NCBI RefSeq assembly: GCF_001854605.1
Contig: NZ_MKJU01000022.1
Span: 124,001 to 188,000 of the forward strand
DNA length: 64,000 bases
Source: Pseudoalteromonas amylolytica
GTDB lineage: Bacteria > Pseudomonadota > Gammaproteobacteria > Enterobacterales > Alteromonadaceae
Reading direction: 5' to 3'
Below are positions 56,076 through 64,000 of this stretch, in pieces (position 1 is the stretch's first letter; the number at the start of each line of letters is the position of its first letter). The position numbers were made by a program, and so were the translations under genes. The notes beneath the pieces were generated by a model. It was given only the letters and a program-made list of their open reading frames with translations, did not search any database and was not told where the DNA came from.

Positions 56076-56997
56076 AGGAACACTTGATTTCAAAAATGAA
56101 GCGGCACAGTTGCTAGTTCAGGGGATATGTGAGCTTAGCGCTTATGATGGTATTGACTCCGCGGTTCAAGAACTTGGAATTAGCAGGCAGGCTGGTGTGT
56201 TTATTACCGAATTGACAGTATGTGAGCTGCATGAGTTTTGCCTTAAGCTGTCGAGTCAAAAAGCAGTTGAGCTAAAAGTTAACTTTAATACTGCTACAAA
56301 GTTGGCTGAGTTAGTTGCGGAACTAAATTTATCTCAATTACAAAAGCTTAATGTATCGACTCAATTATACGTAAAGAGTTTGGGCGCAAGGTTCGAACAT
56401 GATCAACTTTTAGCGAGTAAGTTTTTAGGTTTGTTGAGTGGTGCAATGGAACATGCGGAGCAAGCTCCAAGCAATTACTTTATGTTTCCGGTACCGTCTG
56501 AGTTGATAGTTGTAATGCAACGGTTACAAGCCGTTCATCTCAATTTGTATATGAGATTGTTAATTCAAAAAAACGTGGTTGGACTTGAAGTGGATAGTGC
56601 TAAGGTCGATAGAGTGGTTGCGTCAATGAAGATTCAATTACAAAAGACTCGGCCAATTAAAGAACTTATCGCAGCCGGAGCTGATTTAAGCTTTGTCCGC
56701 AAATATACAGGGGTAAAGCATGTTAGCAGCAAGCTCTTTACTCAATGCCGAATGCTGTATGGAGCCCATTGGCAAACCGAGTTCATCACTGCAAAAGATT
56801 GTGAAACGGTGTATGAGCAATTCAAGTCAATGGTGCAATCAAGAGCTCCTGTGGTAAAGATATACCTAGGCTTGCATCACACATTTGGTTATCGAATTGA
56901 AACCTTATACCAGTTTATTCAAAAGACATTGGTTTCAGAGTTTGAACATGATGATTATCAATTAAATTTAGAGGTAAGCAAACTACTCAATGACTAA
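56068..56997 (+). CDS. putative FlhD/FlhC-like regulatory protein
   Basis: A 309-residue soluble protein. The first 90 residues (AVQELGISRQAGVFITELTV) resemble an FlhD-like helical domain. Residues about 200-300 (RPIKELIAAGADLSFVRKY) recall FlhC. SXT-type conjugative elements use separate FlhC/FlhD-like activators (SetC/SetD); here both would be on one chain. The similarity is weak and by eye. Other possibility: an unrelated element-borne DNA-binding protein. It precedes the conjugation gene. Confidence 0.4.
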   Translation: MFEGTLDFKNEAAQLLVQGICELSAYDGIDSAVQELGISRQAGVFITELTVCELHEFCLKLSSQKAVELKVNFNTATKLAELVAELNLSQLQKLNVSTQLYVKSLGARFEHDQLLASKFLGLLSGAMEHAEQAPSNYFMFPVPSELIVVMQRLQAVHLNLYMRLLIQKNVVGLEVDSAKVDRVVASMKIQLQKTRPIKELIAAGADLSFVRKYTGVKHVSSKLFTQCRMLYGAHWQTEFITAKDCETVYEQFKSMVQSRAPVVKIYLGLHHTFGYRIETLYQFIQKTLVSEFEHDDYQLNLEVSKLLND

Positions 56998-57137
56998 TAG
57001 ACCTGCTGAGTCTGTAAACCAGTAAACGTAATAACGAGGCATCGGCCATCGTGGATCAGAGCAAAAAAGAAGAATTTAGTTGAGGCGTGGATTGGCTGCG
57101 GCTCGATGTTTTTGATTTACGAAATACGGAGCTTTGT

Positions 57138-57485
57138 ATGAAAACATTTCTTAAAAATACCCTTATCATTTCAGTTGCAGTTCTGGCGCTTCAAGCCTTG
57201 TTGTTAGGCCTTGTTATCAGTAATCCTAGTGCGATAGTGAACGGAGCTGATAGTTTCCTTGCTGGCTTAGTGGCCATGAATAAATCTACTGTAACTATTG
57301 GTTCTATCACTGATATTCTGGTCATCGTTGCCTCATTGGTGCTGACTTTTCGCTTTGAAAAAGGCTTAGCTTGGTTAGTGAGATCCAAGCGTCTATCACA
57401 AGCACAAGCAGACTATCTACAAACTAAGAAAGTGCGTGTTCTGGTTGCATTGTTAGCCGTTCCAATTTTGACGGTGATCGCATGA
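57138..57485 (+). CDS. small membrane protein preceding TraG-N
   Basis: A 115-residue protein with three membrane segments (about residues 8-28, 50-70 and 97-114). ATG 57138 was chosen over the upstream frame. Its stop overlaps the next start (ATGA), so it is probably a partner in the conjugation apparatus. No family recognised. Confidence 0.55.
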   Translation: MKTFLKNTLIISVAVLALQALLLGLVISNPSAIVNGADSFLAGLVAMNKSTVTIGSITDILVIVASLVLTFRFEKGLAWLVRSKRLSQAQADYLQTKKVRVLVALLAVPILTVIA

Positions 57486-59146
57486 CATTCACAAGCCTAA
57501 GCGACCTGTATTTTTTTGCTACAGGGGTATATGCCCTCAACACTATAACTGATATTGCTATCAGCACTAAACTGATAGTTGCACCTGTGATTGTGTTCAT
57601 TGTAACCCAATTAATAAAAGCGTTTGAAGGTGATGAAGAAGCGAAGGTGGCCATACTTAACAAGCTGGAAATTGGCATCTATATGCAAATGTTTGTGTTT
57701 CTAGTTGCCTTTTATCCGATGGTGCCGCTTAAGGTAGATAGCTTTCAGCTATACAGCAAGCAGTGCGAAGGTTACAAGCAGCCAGAAATTAACAACGGCT
57801 TCTTTAAAGAAAACGGCCCCGCAAAGGATTTGGGGGTCTTGCTATCGAATAATGAGTTAAGAATTCCTCTTATTATTGGGCTGGCTAGAGCTTACGGAAC
57901 TGGCTTTTCTATTGAAGCGGTGGACAGTTTACCTTGTGGTTTTAATTTAACAGGGGCTAGAAACACTTTGTTGAATAGTCGTATTGCTGATACAGCGCTA
58001 CGCATCGAAACAAAGGAATTTATAAAACAGTGTTATCAACCGGCACTCAATAGAGCGTTACGCCAAGGCGATAAGAATATGCCGTGGATAGATGATCCTC
58101 GTACAGATGCTCAACCGTGGCCAGGACATAACTCATTTATGAATAACGCTTACTACGGAAACATAGGAAATGGCTTCTATTCTCAAGTCTTGTTACCTGG
58201 TTGGCAAGGAGCGCGAACCAATAAGCATATCCCTAAGTGGTCTGAGAGCCAGCAAGCGGAAAGTAACGGGGAAATTGATTGCAACGGTGGCCAGTGTATT
58301 CACCAAGTGGGCGGTTTCCCTTCGTGTCGTGAATGGTGGCAAGGTATCGGAGCAGGTTATGGCGGTATCAGCGTTAGCAGTAACGATATGAGCCTCCGTA
58401 AGCGTCTATGGGATAGTATGCCTGAGGATGATAAGAGCAGTATATGGGCGCTCTTGCAGGTATCTTACCATGACGTTTCTGATACCTGGTATGAAGATAA
58501 GCTAATGGAAAAGGCTTATTTCAGCAAGGTGGCCATGCACCGTATTCAAGGTGCAGAAACAAGAGACTATGGACTGCAAAGTGAAGGTTTCTGGGGGACT
58601 GCTGGCAATTGGTTTAACCGACTAATGGGTACTGTCGGTAATATAGTTTCTGCTGTTCCTGATTATGCCGAAGCTAGTTTAGTTCAATCAGCCGCGCCTA
58701 TGATTAAAGGCGCTGCAATACTGATTCTATTGGCGGCCTTTCCTTTGGTTCTCATGGTAAGCCAGTATAGTATAAAAATGGCTACGACCGTTGGGGCGCT
58801 ATTTGTTTCGATACAGTTCTGGCCATTCTTCTGGGAGCTTACAATTGTTTTTCAAAAGGCGTTTATTCAGACGGTTGCTAATAGCTCAAGCGTTCCCGTC
58901 GTTGATGTGTTAACGCAACCTAACGTTATGATGAACAGCCAGCGTATAACAGATATGATGTTTATTGCGTTCCCTTTCATCCTTACATCGTTATTAACCT
59001 ATGCTGGTTTGGGCTTAGGTGGCGCTATTGGAAGCTTTCAGGGCATGAGTAAAGGAGCTGGCTCTGCCGGTCGAAGTGGTGGTGATGCTGCTAGAAAGGT
59101 TGGTGGTAAAGTTGCCCGAAAAGCGGCGAGCAAAGGTGCTAGGTAG
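57482..59146 (+). CDS. TraG N-terminal-domain conjugal transfer protein
   Basis: A 554-residue inner-membrane protein. Membrane segments are near residues 30-50, 68-88 and three more between about 400 and 530. A large periplasmic loop with paired cysteines (CGFNL, CNGGQCIHQVGGFPSC) lies between. The layout matches the TraG_N domain of mating-pair stabilisation proteins in integrative conjugative elements. Full TraG proteins of SXT/F are roughly twice as long; the stand-alone N domain occurs in other elements. No relaxase, T4CP or other T4SS genes are in the window. Confidence 0.7.
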   Translation: MTFTSLSDLYFFATGVYALNTITDIAISTKLIVAPVIVFIVTQLIKAFEGDEEAKVAILNKLEIGIYMQMFVFLVAFYPMVPLKVDSFQLYSKQCEGYKQPEINNGFFKENGPAKDLGVLLSNNELRIPLIIGLARAYGTGFSIEAVDSLPCGFNLTGARNTLLNSRIADTALRIETKEFIKQCYQPALNRALRQGDKNMPWIDDPRTDAQPWPGHNSFMNNAYYGNIGNGFYSQVLLPGWQGARTNKHIPKWSESQQAESNGEIDCNGGQCIHQVGGFPSCREWWQGIGAGYGGISVSSNDMSLRKRLWDSMPEDDKSSIWALLQVSYHDVSDTWYEDKLMEKAYFSKVAMHRIQGAETRDYGLQSEGFWGTAGNWFNRLMGTVGNIVSAVPDYAEASLVQSAAPMIKGAAILILLAAFPLVLMVSQYSIKMATTVGALFVSIQFWPFFWELTIVFQKAFIQTVANSSSVPVVDVLTQPNVMMNSQRITDMMFIAFPFILTSLLTYAGLGLGGAIGSFQGMSKGAGSAGRSGGDAARKVGGKVARKAASKGAR

Positions 59147-59567
59147 TACATATTCAAAGGTGATTTTTTATGAGGATTATCAGGTTTAATTTCTTTGCAG
59201 CAATTAGACATGACATTAGCTGATTCTTAGCTGTAGTAGCTAAGATGAATAAGTCTTAACCTAATCTGCCAGGTTTGATTGTGAGGGCTTAATCAAAACT
59301 GATAGTCACATGAGTGCCCACAGCGAACCTTCAAGCATAACTCGTTTTTGCCCCCAAGTGACTTTCATCAATTAGATAGGTGGTCAAATTCAACTCCGTT
59401 TACTTATTTTCTCTCATGCTTTTTCGAACACAGCGCCTAACTTAAAACGCGTTAAGCCAGCCGAAGACGACTTTCTGTCCATTAAAGTCTTTATATTACA
59501 GGTATATAATCAGAAACTACGACAGACATAACCACTTTTCAACCTCATGTGGTTTTGACCTGTCATT
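59147..59567. other. non-coding region
   Basis: About 420 bases between the conjugation gene and the leftward defence-like pair. I see no gene, tRNA or clear repeat. Confidence 0.5.
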
Positions 59568-60170
59568 CTAGTCAATTCGTAAACGATTTAGGCTGCTGCT
59601 AATTTCGCTATCTAAGACTCTCATGTATTGCTTTAGCACTTCGACATTTTCGATTATGTCTCTAGCTCCAACGTCACTTGCATCATCATTATAATGTACT
59701 ATGTTATTTCTTTTAGTTACTATTGCTTCAACCTGATCACTTATATCAGAGAAGTCATCAATCGCTTCAAGGCGAATACCTAAACGAGCAAAAAACGGTA
59801 TGGTCTTATGAGGATTTGCAGACAAGTTTTTATCAATATCGTCACTACTAATCCCTAAACTAAAAAAGTCACAAATTCCATCGTTGTTATGTTTATACTT
59901 TTCTCTTTGTACAGACCACCTGAAAAGGTTTTTGGGGTATGGAGAAGCAACTAAAGCCTCATCAACTTTATCTATGTAGTGCTTTGTTAAGTTTTTAAGA
60001 TAAGACTCAAGGTACGCACACATCAAAACCATATAAGACCTGACGAACAGGTTCATGTGCTCGCCAAAAAGGTCGTCGTCTGCTTGAAATCGTAGTTCAG
60101 ACTGTTCAACCAGCTCGACTAGGCTATCCATTAGCTCTTGCGAAGTTAAATACTGTTGAGTGTGTGGCAT
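59568..60170 (-). CDS. HEPN-domain putative RNase (MAE_28990-like)
   Basis: A 200-residue helical protein. TKRNNIVHYND near residue 153 contains the R-x4-H motif that forms the catalytic pair in HEPN ribonucleases. The fold pattern (FVRSYMVLMCAYLESYLKN) fits the MAE_28990/MAE_18760-like HEPN group. It starts one base after the stop of the DUF262 gene. Family knowledge: HEPN proteins are frequent toxins or effectors in defence systems; the partner usually senses or restrains. Target RNA unknown. Confidence 0.65.
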   Translation of the reverse strand: MPHTQQYLTSQELMDSLVELVEQSELRFQADDDLFGEHMNLFVRSYMVLMCAYLESYLKNLTKHYIDKVDEALVASPYPKNLFRWSVQREKYKHNNDGICDFFSLGISSDDIDKNLSANPHKTIPFFARLGIRLEAIDDFSDISDQVEAIVTKRNNIVHYNDDASDVGARDIIENVEVLKQYMRVLDSEISSSLNRLRID

Positions 60171-60171
60171 A

Positions 60172-61191
60172 TCAAATACTATCCATCAACCGTGACCAAA
60201 CCTTTTCTCTTGCAAGAATTTTGCTCTTCAAAAGAGTGCCACCACTCATAGTTCTTTTGATTGCTGGAGTATTGCAATACTCATTGAACTTCTCGACGAT
60301 ATCTTCTTTATTCTCACGCAAGAAATTTCTATCCCTATTAGAGAAGTCTTTCATCAATAAATCATAGTGAACTAAACTCTGTTTAGGTCTGCTCTTAGTC
60401 ATGTCTTTGAATACTTCTTCACCGAAAACATCATGACATTTTTCTAAAGCTGACAAGAACATTGTTTTATATTCTTCCACCTTTTCATCAGTCAACTTTC
60501 GATTAGCTTGCATGTAATCATCTAAGAATTTCTTTAAGTTATCGTCATACTTATCAGACCAATACTTAAATGCAAAGAAACGTAAAACTTGCTCTTGAGG
60601 TTCTTGAGAGTGTTTTTCTTTAGTTCCCAGCTTCCCTTTGCCGAAATCGTATATTCTTGGGTCTGTAGCCAGCTCGTTTAGCAAGTTATTCAGTTGACCG
60701 GCATATAGCGCGTGGCGAATCTCCTGATGAGACAAAACTACTGAGCCCTCGTTCAGTCGGGCAAAAATGTCTTGAACTAAGTTTCGGGGATTATCATTGC
60801 GTAAAACTATGCAGCGAATAGTGTAGTTTTCTAGGTCATCTTTGAATTGACCTATTTCACTGAATCTTTTGCCATTCAGCTCAGTAAAGACTGTCAGACC
60901 GTCGAGCGCAAACTCATCGTCGAAAAAACGCTGAATCGTGGTTATTCGTTGAACACCATCAATAACAAGATGGTTTTTATTCTCATCTTCTGAAAAGTAA
61001 CATGCCGGTAATGGAATTCTCATCAAGCAAGACTCTATGAAGCGAGAAGCTCTTACTTCACCATCTTTGTCCCATTTATACACTCGCTGAAAATCAGGAT
61101 CCAAGATCAACTTCTTTTTTTTAACTCGCATGATAAGTGTTTCAAATGGATAGTCTATTGGATATAGATTTAGCGTTTGTACTGAAGACAT
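60172..61191 (-). CDS. DUF262 (GmrSD N-terminal/ParB-like) protein
   Basis: A 339-residue soluble protein. DUF262 motifs: DPDFQRVYKWD near residue 32, LVIDGVQRITTIQRFFDD near residue 75 (the usual DGQQR with V for the first Q), and IFARLNEGSVVLSHQEIRHA near residue 142. DUF262 is a ParB/Srx-like fold thought to hydrolyse NTPs and seen in GmrSD-type restriction. No DUF1524 HNH domain follows. Encoded with a HEPN RNase, a combination found in defence islands. Confidence 0.75.
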   Translation of the reverse strand: MSSVQTLNLYPIDYPFETLIMRVKKKKLILDPDFQRVYKWDKDGEVRASRFIESCLMRIPLPACYFSEDENKNHLVIDGVQRITTIQRFFDDEFALDGLTVFTELNGKRFSEIGQFKDDLENYTIRCIVLRNDNPRNLVQDIFARLNEGSVVLSHQEIRHALYAGQLNNLLNELATDPRIYDFGKGKLGTKEKHSQEPQEQVLRFFAFKYWSDKYDDNLKKFLDDYMQANRKLTDEKVEEYKTMFLSALEKCHDVFGEEVFKDMTKSRPKQSLVHYDLLMKDFSNRDRNFLRENKEDIVEKFNEYCNTPAIKRTMSGGTLLKSKILAREKVWSRLMDSI

Positions 61192-61565
61192 AAATAGCCC
61201 AAAACAGAGAATTTTTTTTATTGTGCCTTAAAATATCATTACCGTAAATACTATCGATTTACCGGTCTATCAACTTATTTTCCAGCATAGTCAGGTGGTT
61301 ATCCATTTCTTCAATTTTAACCTTCAATTATTGCACGTCTTCCCTCGACGCAACTCCCACTCCACTTGTAGTGATTCATCAAAATTGATTTATGAGATAA
61401 AGTCTTTCCATACATATTCTCATGCAAATGAGTTTGGTGTTGTTGCTATTCGTAACGCGAAATTGTCCAAAATGAGTTCGATCGACTATCTGTCCAACGA
61501 ACCTTATTAAAGCTTGTTATGCGGAGTTATTGCAGTATCTAAGAATGACTGTGTTTCGTTAATCA
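61192..61565. other. non-coding region
   Basis: About 370 AT-rich bases upstream of the DUF262 gene. It should contain the promoter of the DUF262-HEPN pair. A 71-codon open frame at 61295 lacks coding character. Confidence 0.5.
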
Positions 61566-61829
61566 CTATTTAAAATTGCTCTCTTTTCTCAACCACTGAC
61601 CACCTGTTTCTAGTGCATTATCCCCCTTTAGGTCAGTAATAATCTCGCATTGTTCATTCAGACGGTAAGAATTAGAAAAGTCATCGATATCGTTATAACA
61701 ATGTTCAGAGGTAGCTTTGTTACTCTCTTCCATAGTTTCCAAAATTGCTTCACCAAGCATTTTCGCAAGAGATATGAATTTCAATTTATCATTCCTATAC
61801 TTAACTGGGTTACGACTAAAGAAGAGCAC
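61566..61829 (-). CDS. small hypothetical protein (doubtful)
   Basis: An 87-residue acidic frame; the more likely start is the ATG at 61760 (MLGEAILETMEESNK). No family, weak ribosome site. Listed because composition looks coding. Confidence 0.3.
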   Translation of the reverse strand: MLFFSRNPVKYRNDKLKFISLAKMLGEAILETMEESNKATSEHCYNDIDDFSNSYRLNEQCEIITDLKGDNALETGGQWLRKESNFK

Positions 61830-61923
61830 ATTTACTTTATTGAATCAAGACAAAAGCCCTTTTAGGCTCTTTTAATGAGCTAAAAATCTAGGAACTCAAA
61901 CACTAAACTTCGTAGTAAGTTTT

Positions 61924-62415
61924 ATGGAGAAAGAAATGTTAAAAATAGGTAACTTAGACTTATATGTTGGAACGAAGGAAGAATACACTGTTGCAAAATC
62001 ACAAGGAATGAAAATCGTGTGTGCATTAAATCGAGCTGGCGGATTTGTCACTCACCAATCTGTAGTAGGCTGGACAGGAAGAGGTTGTGATAAAAACCAT
62101 CCACATTACTTATTTAAAGAAACAGAAGAAGCAATTTATTTAAATATGATTGATGGTGAAGACCCAAAATATGTTAACGATGCGATGATAGATCCAGCAC
62201 TCAACTTTATAAAAAATAACTTAGATCAAGGGTACTCTGTGTTCATATACTGTAGTTTAGGTGAATCTCGAAGCCCTTCGATAGCCCTTATGTATATGCT
62301 TGAAAATAATATGATAAATAAAGGAAATGCTGTTGAAGAGTTCAAGAATCAATATTACCCAGCTTACTCTCCAAAGTTCGGTAATTTGGGTTACATTCAA
62401 CGACGATGGTTATAG
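61924..62415 (+). CDS. dual-specificity-phosphatase-like protein
   Basis: A 163-residue soluble protein. VFIYCSLGESRSPSIALMYM near residue 108 is the Cys-based phosphatase P-loop, C-x5-R, with Tyr instead of the usual His before the cysteine. The preceding DGEDPKYVNDAMIDPALNF fits the general-acid region. Such small phosphatases occur in phages and mobile elements. ATG 61924 or the one at 61936 (GAAATG context). Confidence 0.65.
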   Translation: MEKEMLKIGNLDLYVGTKEEYTVAKSQGMKIVCALNRAGGFVTHQSVVGWTGRGCDKNHPHYLFKETEEAIYLNMIDGEDPKYVNDAMIDPALNFIKNNLDQGYSVFIYCSLGESRSPSIALMYMLENNMINKGNAVEEFKNQYYPAYSPKFGNLGYIQRRWL

Positions 62416-62682
62416 ATATAGACCCCATAGCAGTGTTTATTAATGAGCTGTTTTCTTCTTAAATAGCTCATGGACTGATTTCTAAATACTACAAATCGCC
62501 TCTCTAATTTCATTCGAACTATTGCAAACCAAAAACTCATAAAGTAGAGTAAAAAACGCTGAAATATTGGGAAATCAGCAGAAATAAGCAAAAGCGAAAT
62601 TCTGATTATCGCGAATAAGGTTAGTCCCAAGCTGATTCACGGCTAGTTGTTAGTCGTGGTTACTTATTCGTTGGAGGATTTC
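62416..62682. other. non-coding region upstream of the integrase module
   Basis: About 270 bases without a gene. A weak hairpin (CACGGCTA / TAGTCGTG) lies near 62638-62660 before the DUF4224 start. Confidence 0.4.
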
Positions 62683-62910
62683 GTGAGCACATTCCTATCT
62701 AAAACTGAAGTTGCTGAGTTAACTGGCCGTAAGCAGCGCCAGAAGCAAATTGAGCAACTGATCTCAATGCATATTACTTTCACCCTTGATTCCTTTGGCT
62801 GGCCCAAAGTTTTGCGTAAAACGATTGAAACAGAGCTGGGCGCGAGTGATAGCTGTCAAATTAAGCGTGGCGGGGCTACGCTTAGTGATGATGAGCTGTA
62901 CACGGGGTAA
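62683..62910 (+). CDS. DUF4224 protein (integrase-associated)
   Basis: A 75-residue protein. FLSKTEVAELTGRKQRQKQI and FTLDSFGWPKVLR match the DUF4224 pattern, a small DNA-binding partner encoded just before phage and island integrases (excisionase-like). GTG 62683 has GGAGG 6 bases upstream, a better start than the TTG at 62647. It ends 6 bases before the integrase. Confidence 0.8.
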   Translation: MSTFLSKTEVAELTGRKQRQKQIEQLISMHITFTLDSFGWPKVLRKTIETELGASDSCQIKRGGATLSDDELYTG

Positions 62911-62916
62911 GCGGTC

Positions 62917-63996
62917 ATGGGAAGAAAACGTTCTGCAGAAAATGCAAACCTGCCCAAGGGCATGATCTTTAATAAAAAAGGGAATACCTATTACTTAAGG
63001 GCAAGTGGTCAGAAAGATATCCGCCTTGGTAAAACGCTGAGTGAAGCTTTTCGCAATTACTACGCTTACGCATCGATTAATTTTGAGTGTCAAACGATGC
63101 ATGACTTGATTGACCGTTATCTCAAAGAGATTTCACCCAACAAGGCAGAATCGACCCATAAGAGTAATATTAGTGCGTCAAAGCATTTGATAAAGCGCTT
63201 TGGTCATATGAACCCAAGAGTGCTCAGAGCCTGGCATGCCTATCAATATCTCGATCTTAGAAATCGAGAGGAGGCACCGGTAAGAGGCAATCGTGAGTTT
63301 GCGTTACTGAGCACCATTATGTCTCATGCTGTGCGTTGGGGCGTAATTGACGACACACCATTTCATGGAATTATACGTAACCCAGAACAGCCAAGAGATC
63401 GGCTAGTCACAGATGATGAATTGGCAGTGTTTGTTAAGTATTGCCCTTGATGGCTGCAATTATATGTGGCGCTAAAGCTGGCAACCGGCTTAAGGCAAAC
63501 CGGCATGCTTAAACTTAGCAGCAAAGACTGGGATGACGAAAAAGGACTCAAAGTTCAAGCATCAAAAACAGGTAGCCGGTTGCAGTTTGAAGCGGTGGAT
63601 CACCTTAGCTTTATCATCAGCGAGCTTAAACAAATTAATGGTTACCGCACCACTAGAAAGCACAGAACGCCGTTATTACATTGGTATTTCTTTGCATCAA
63701 GCGCTAATGCACGAAAGGAACAAGCGCTGACGCCTGACGGTTTTAGAACTGCATGGAACAAAGCGATGCGTGCAGCAATCGAAAGTGGTGAGTTACAACC
63801 AGAGCAGCGCTTTCAGGATCGTGACTTACGAGCTAAAACAGCAAGTGAGTGTGAGACGATTACTCAGGCATTTGAGTTATTGGGCCACTCAAGTGTGGCA
63901 ACAACAAAGCGTGTTTATCGGCGAGGTTACTCACAAGTAACGCCAGTCACGCCTAAGTCGCCAGATGATAAGAAAAAACAAAGCATTGAAAAGTAG
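62917..63996 (+). pseudogene. phage-type tyrosine integrase interrupted by an in-frame TGA
   Basis: Two open segments, 62917-63450 and 63466-63996, are in the same frame and form one integrase. N-terminal arm and SAM-like domain (LIDRYLKEISPNKAEST) run to about residue 177; TGA at 63448 interrupts; WLQLYVALKLATGLRQTGML then continues. Catalytic residues R (ATGLRQ), K (ASKTGSRL), LRAK, GHSSVATTKRVYRRG (His and Tyr) are present, with R in place of the first H of HxLR. A single CGA-to-TGA change would explain it. The stop is 4 bases before the window end. Confidence 0.82.
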
Positions 63997-64000
63997 TCAT

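Noticed and set aside
61295..61510. 71-codon open frame
   Set aside because: No ribosome site, low-complexity composition and no recognisable features.
63448..63450. TGA as selenocysteine or programmed read-through
   Set aside because: Tyrosine recombinases have no selenocysteine and no SECIS-like hairpin follows; a nonsense mutation is simpler.
63363..63551. Minus-strand open frame across the integrase stop
   Set aside because: Antisense to an integrase with conserved motifs on the other strand.

Overview
The window looks like chromosome from a marine gammaproteobacterium of the Alteromonadales, most likely Pseudoalteromonas or a close relative. This rests on gene order and protein similarity recalled from memory, not on a search. 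The supporting core blocks are srmB diverging from trmN6; fldB diverging from xerD-dsbC-recJ-prfB-lysS with the RF2 programmed frameshift; recX-alaS-lysC-csrA; oadGAB; and tRNA arrays for Ser/Arg and Phe/Thr.

Layout. 1-1850: srmB (cut by the window edge) and trmN6. 2063-9226: a tight six-gene operon with 8-base overlaps. It encodes a GTP cyclohydrolase II fused to a RibD-type reductase domain, an unknown two-domain protein, a WD40 propeller, a sulfotransferase, a KdsC-like HAD phosphatase and a fold-III PLP decarboxylase. I read it as an uncharacterised specialised-metabolite operon starting from GTP. 9373-15012: a calcium-lectin-like protein (LecB-type C-terminus), two related secreted proteins each with one CxxCH haem site (one ending in an MVL-type mannan-binding domain), a GT8 glycosyltransferase and an ATP-grasp protein. 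15284-17624: a small HEAGH protein and a haem-binding chemoreceptor.

17630-24556 is the conserved fldB/xerD/dsbC/recJ/prfB/lysS block. 24766-26140 holds tRNA-Ser(GCU), four identical tRNA-Arg(ACG) genes and six degenerate tRNA 3'-end copies. 26205-29247 is a GMC oxidoreductase operon. 29896-33490 has NamZ, a MurR/RpiR regulator and an NhaC-type transporter. 33487-35282 is a TonB/ECF sigma/putative anti-sigma set. 35411-42624 has a second, conventional ribA and the recX-alaS-lysC-csrA block. 43030-46206 is the sodium-pumping oxaloacetate decarboxylase with two GntR-type palindromes upstream. 46546-49335 is a hybrid histidine kinase.

49667-50335 is a Phe/Thr tRNA array. The DNA to its right, up to the window end, looks like a decayed integrated element. 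It carries a possible replication or regulatory protein with iteron-like repeats, three membrane or hypothetical genes, a frameshifted integrase, a possible FlhD/FlhC-like regulator, a TraG-N conjugation protein, a DUF262 + HEPN pair that looks like a defence module, a phosphatase-like protein, a DUF4224 protein and a second integrase interrupted by an in-frame TGA. Both recombinases are broken as sequenced, so the element may be immobile.
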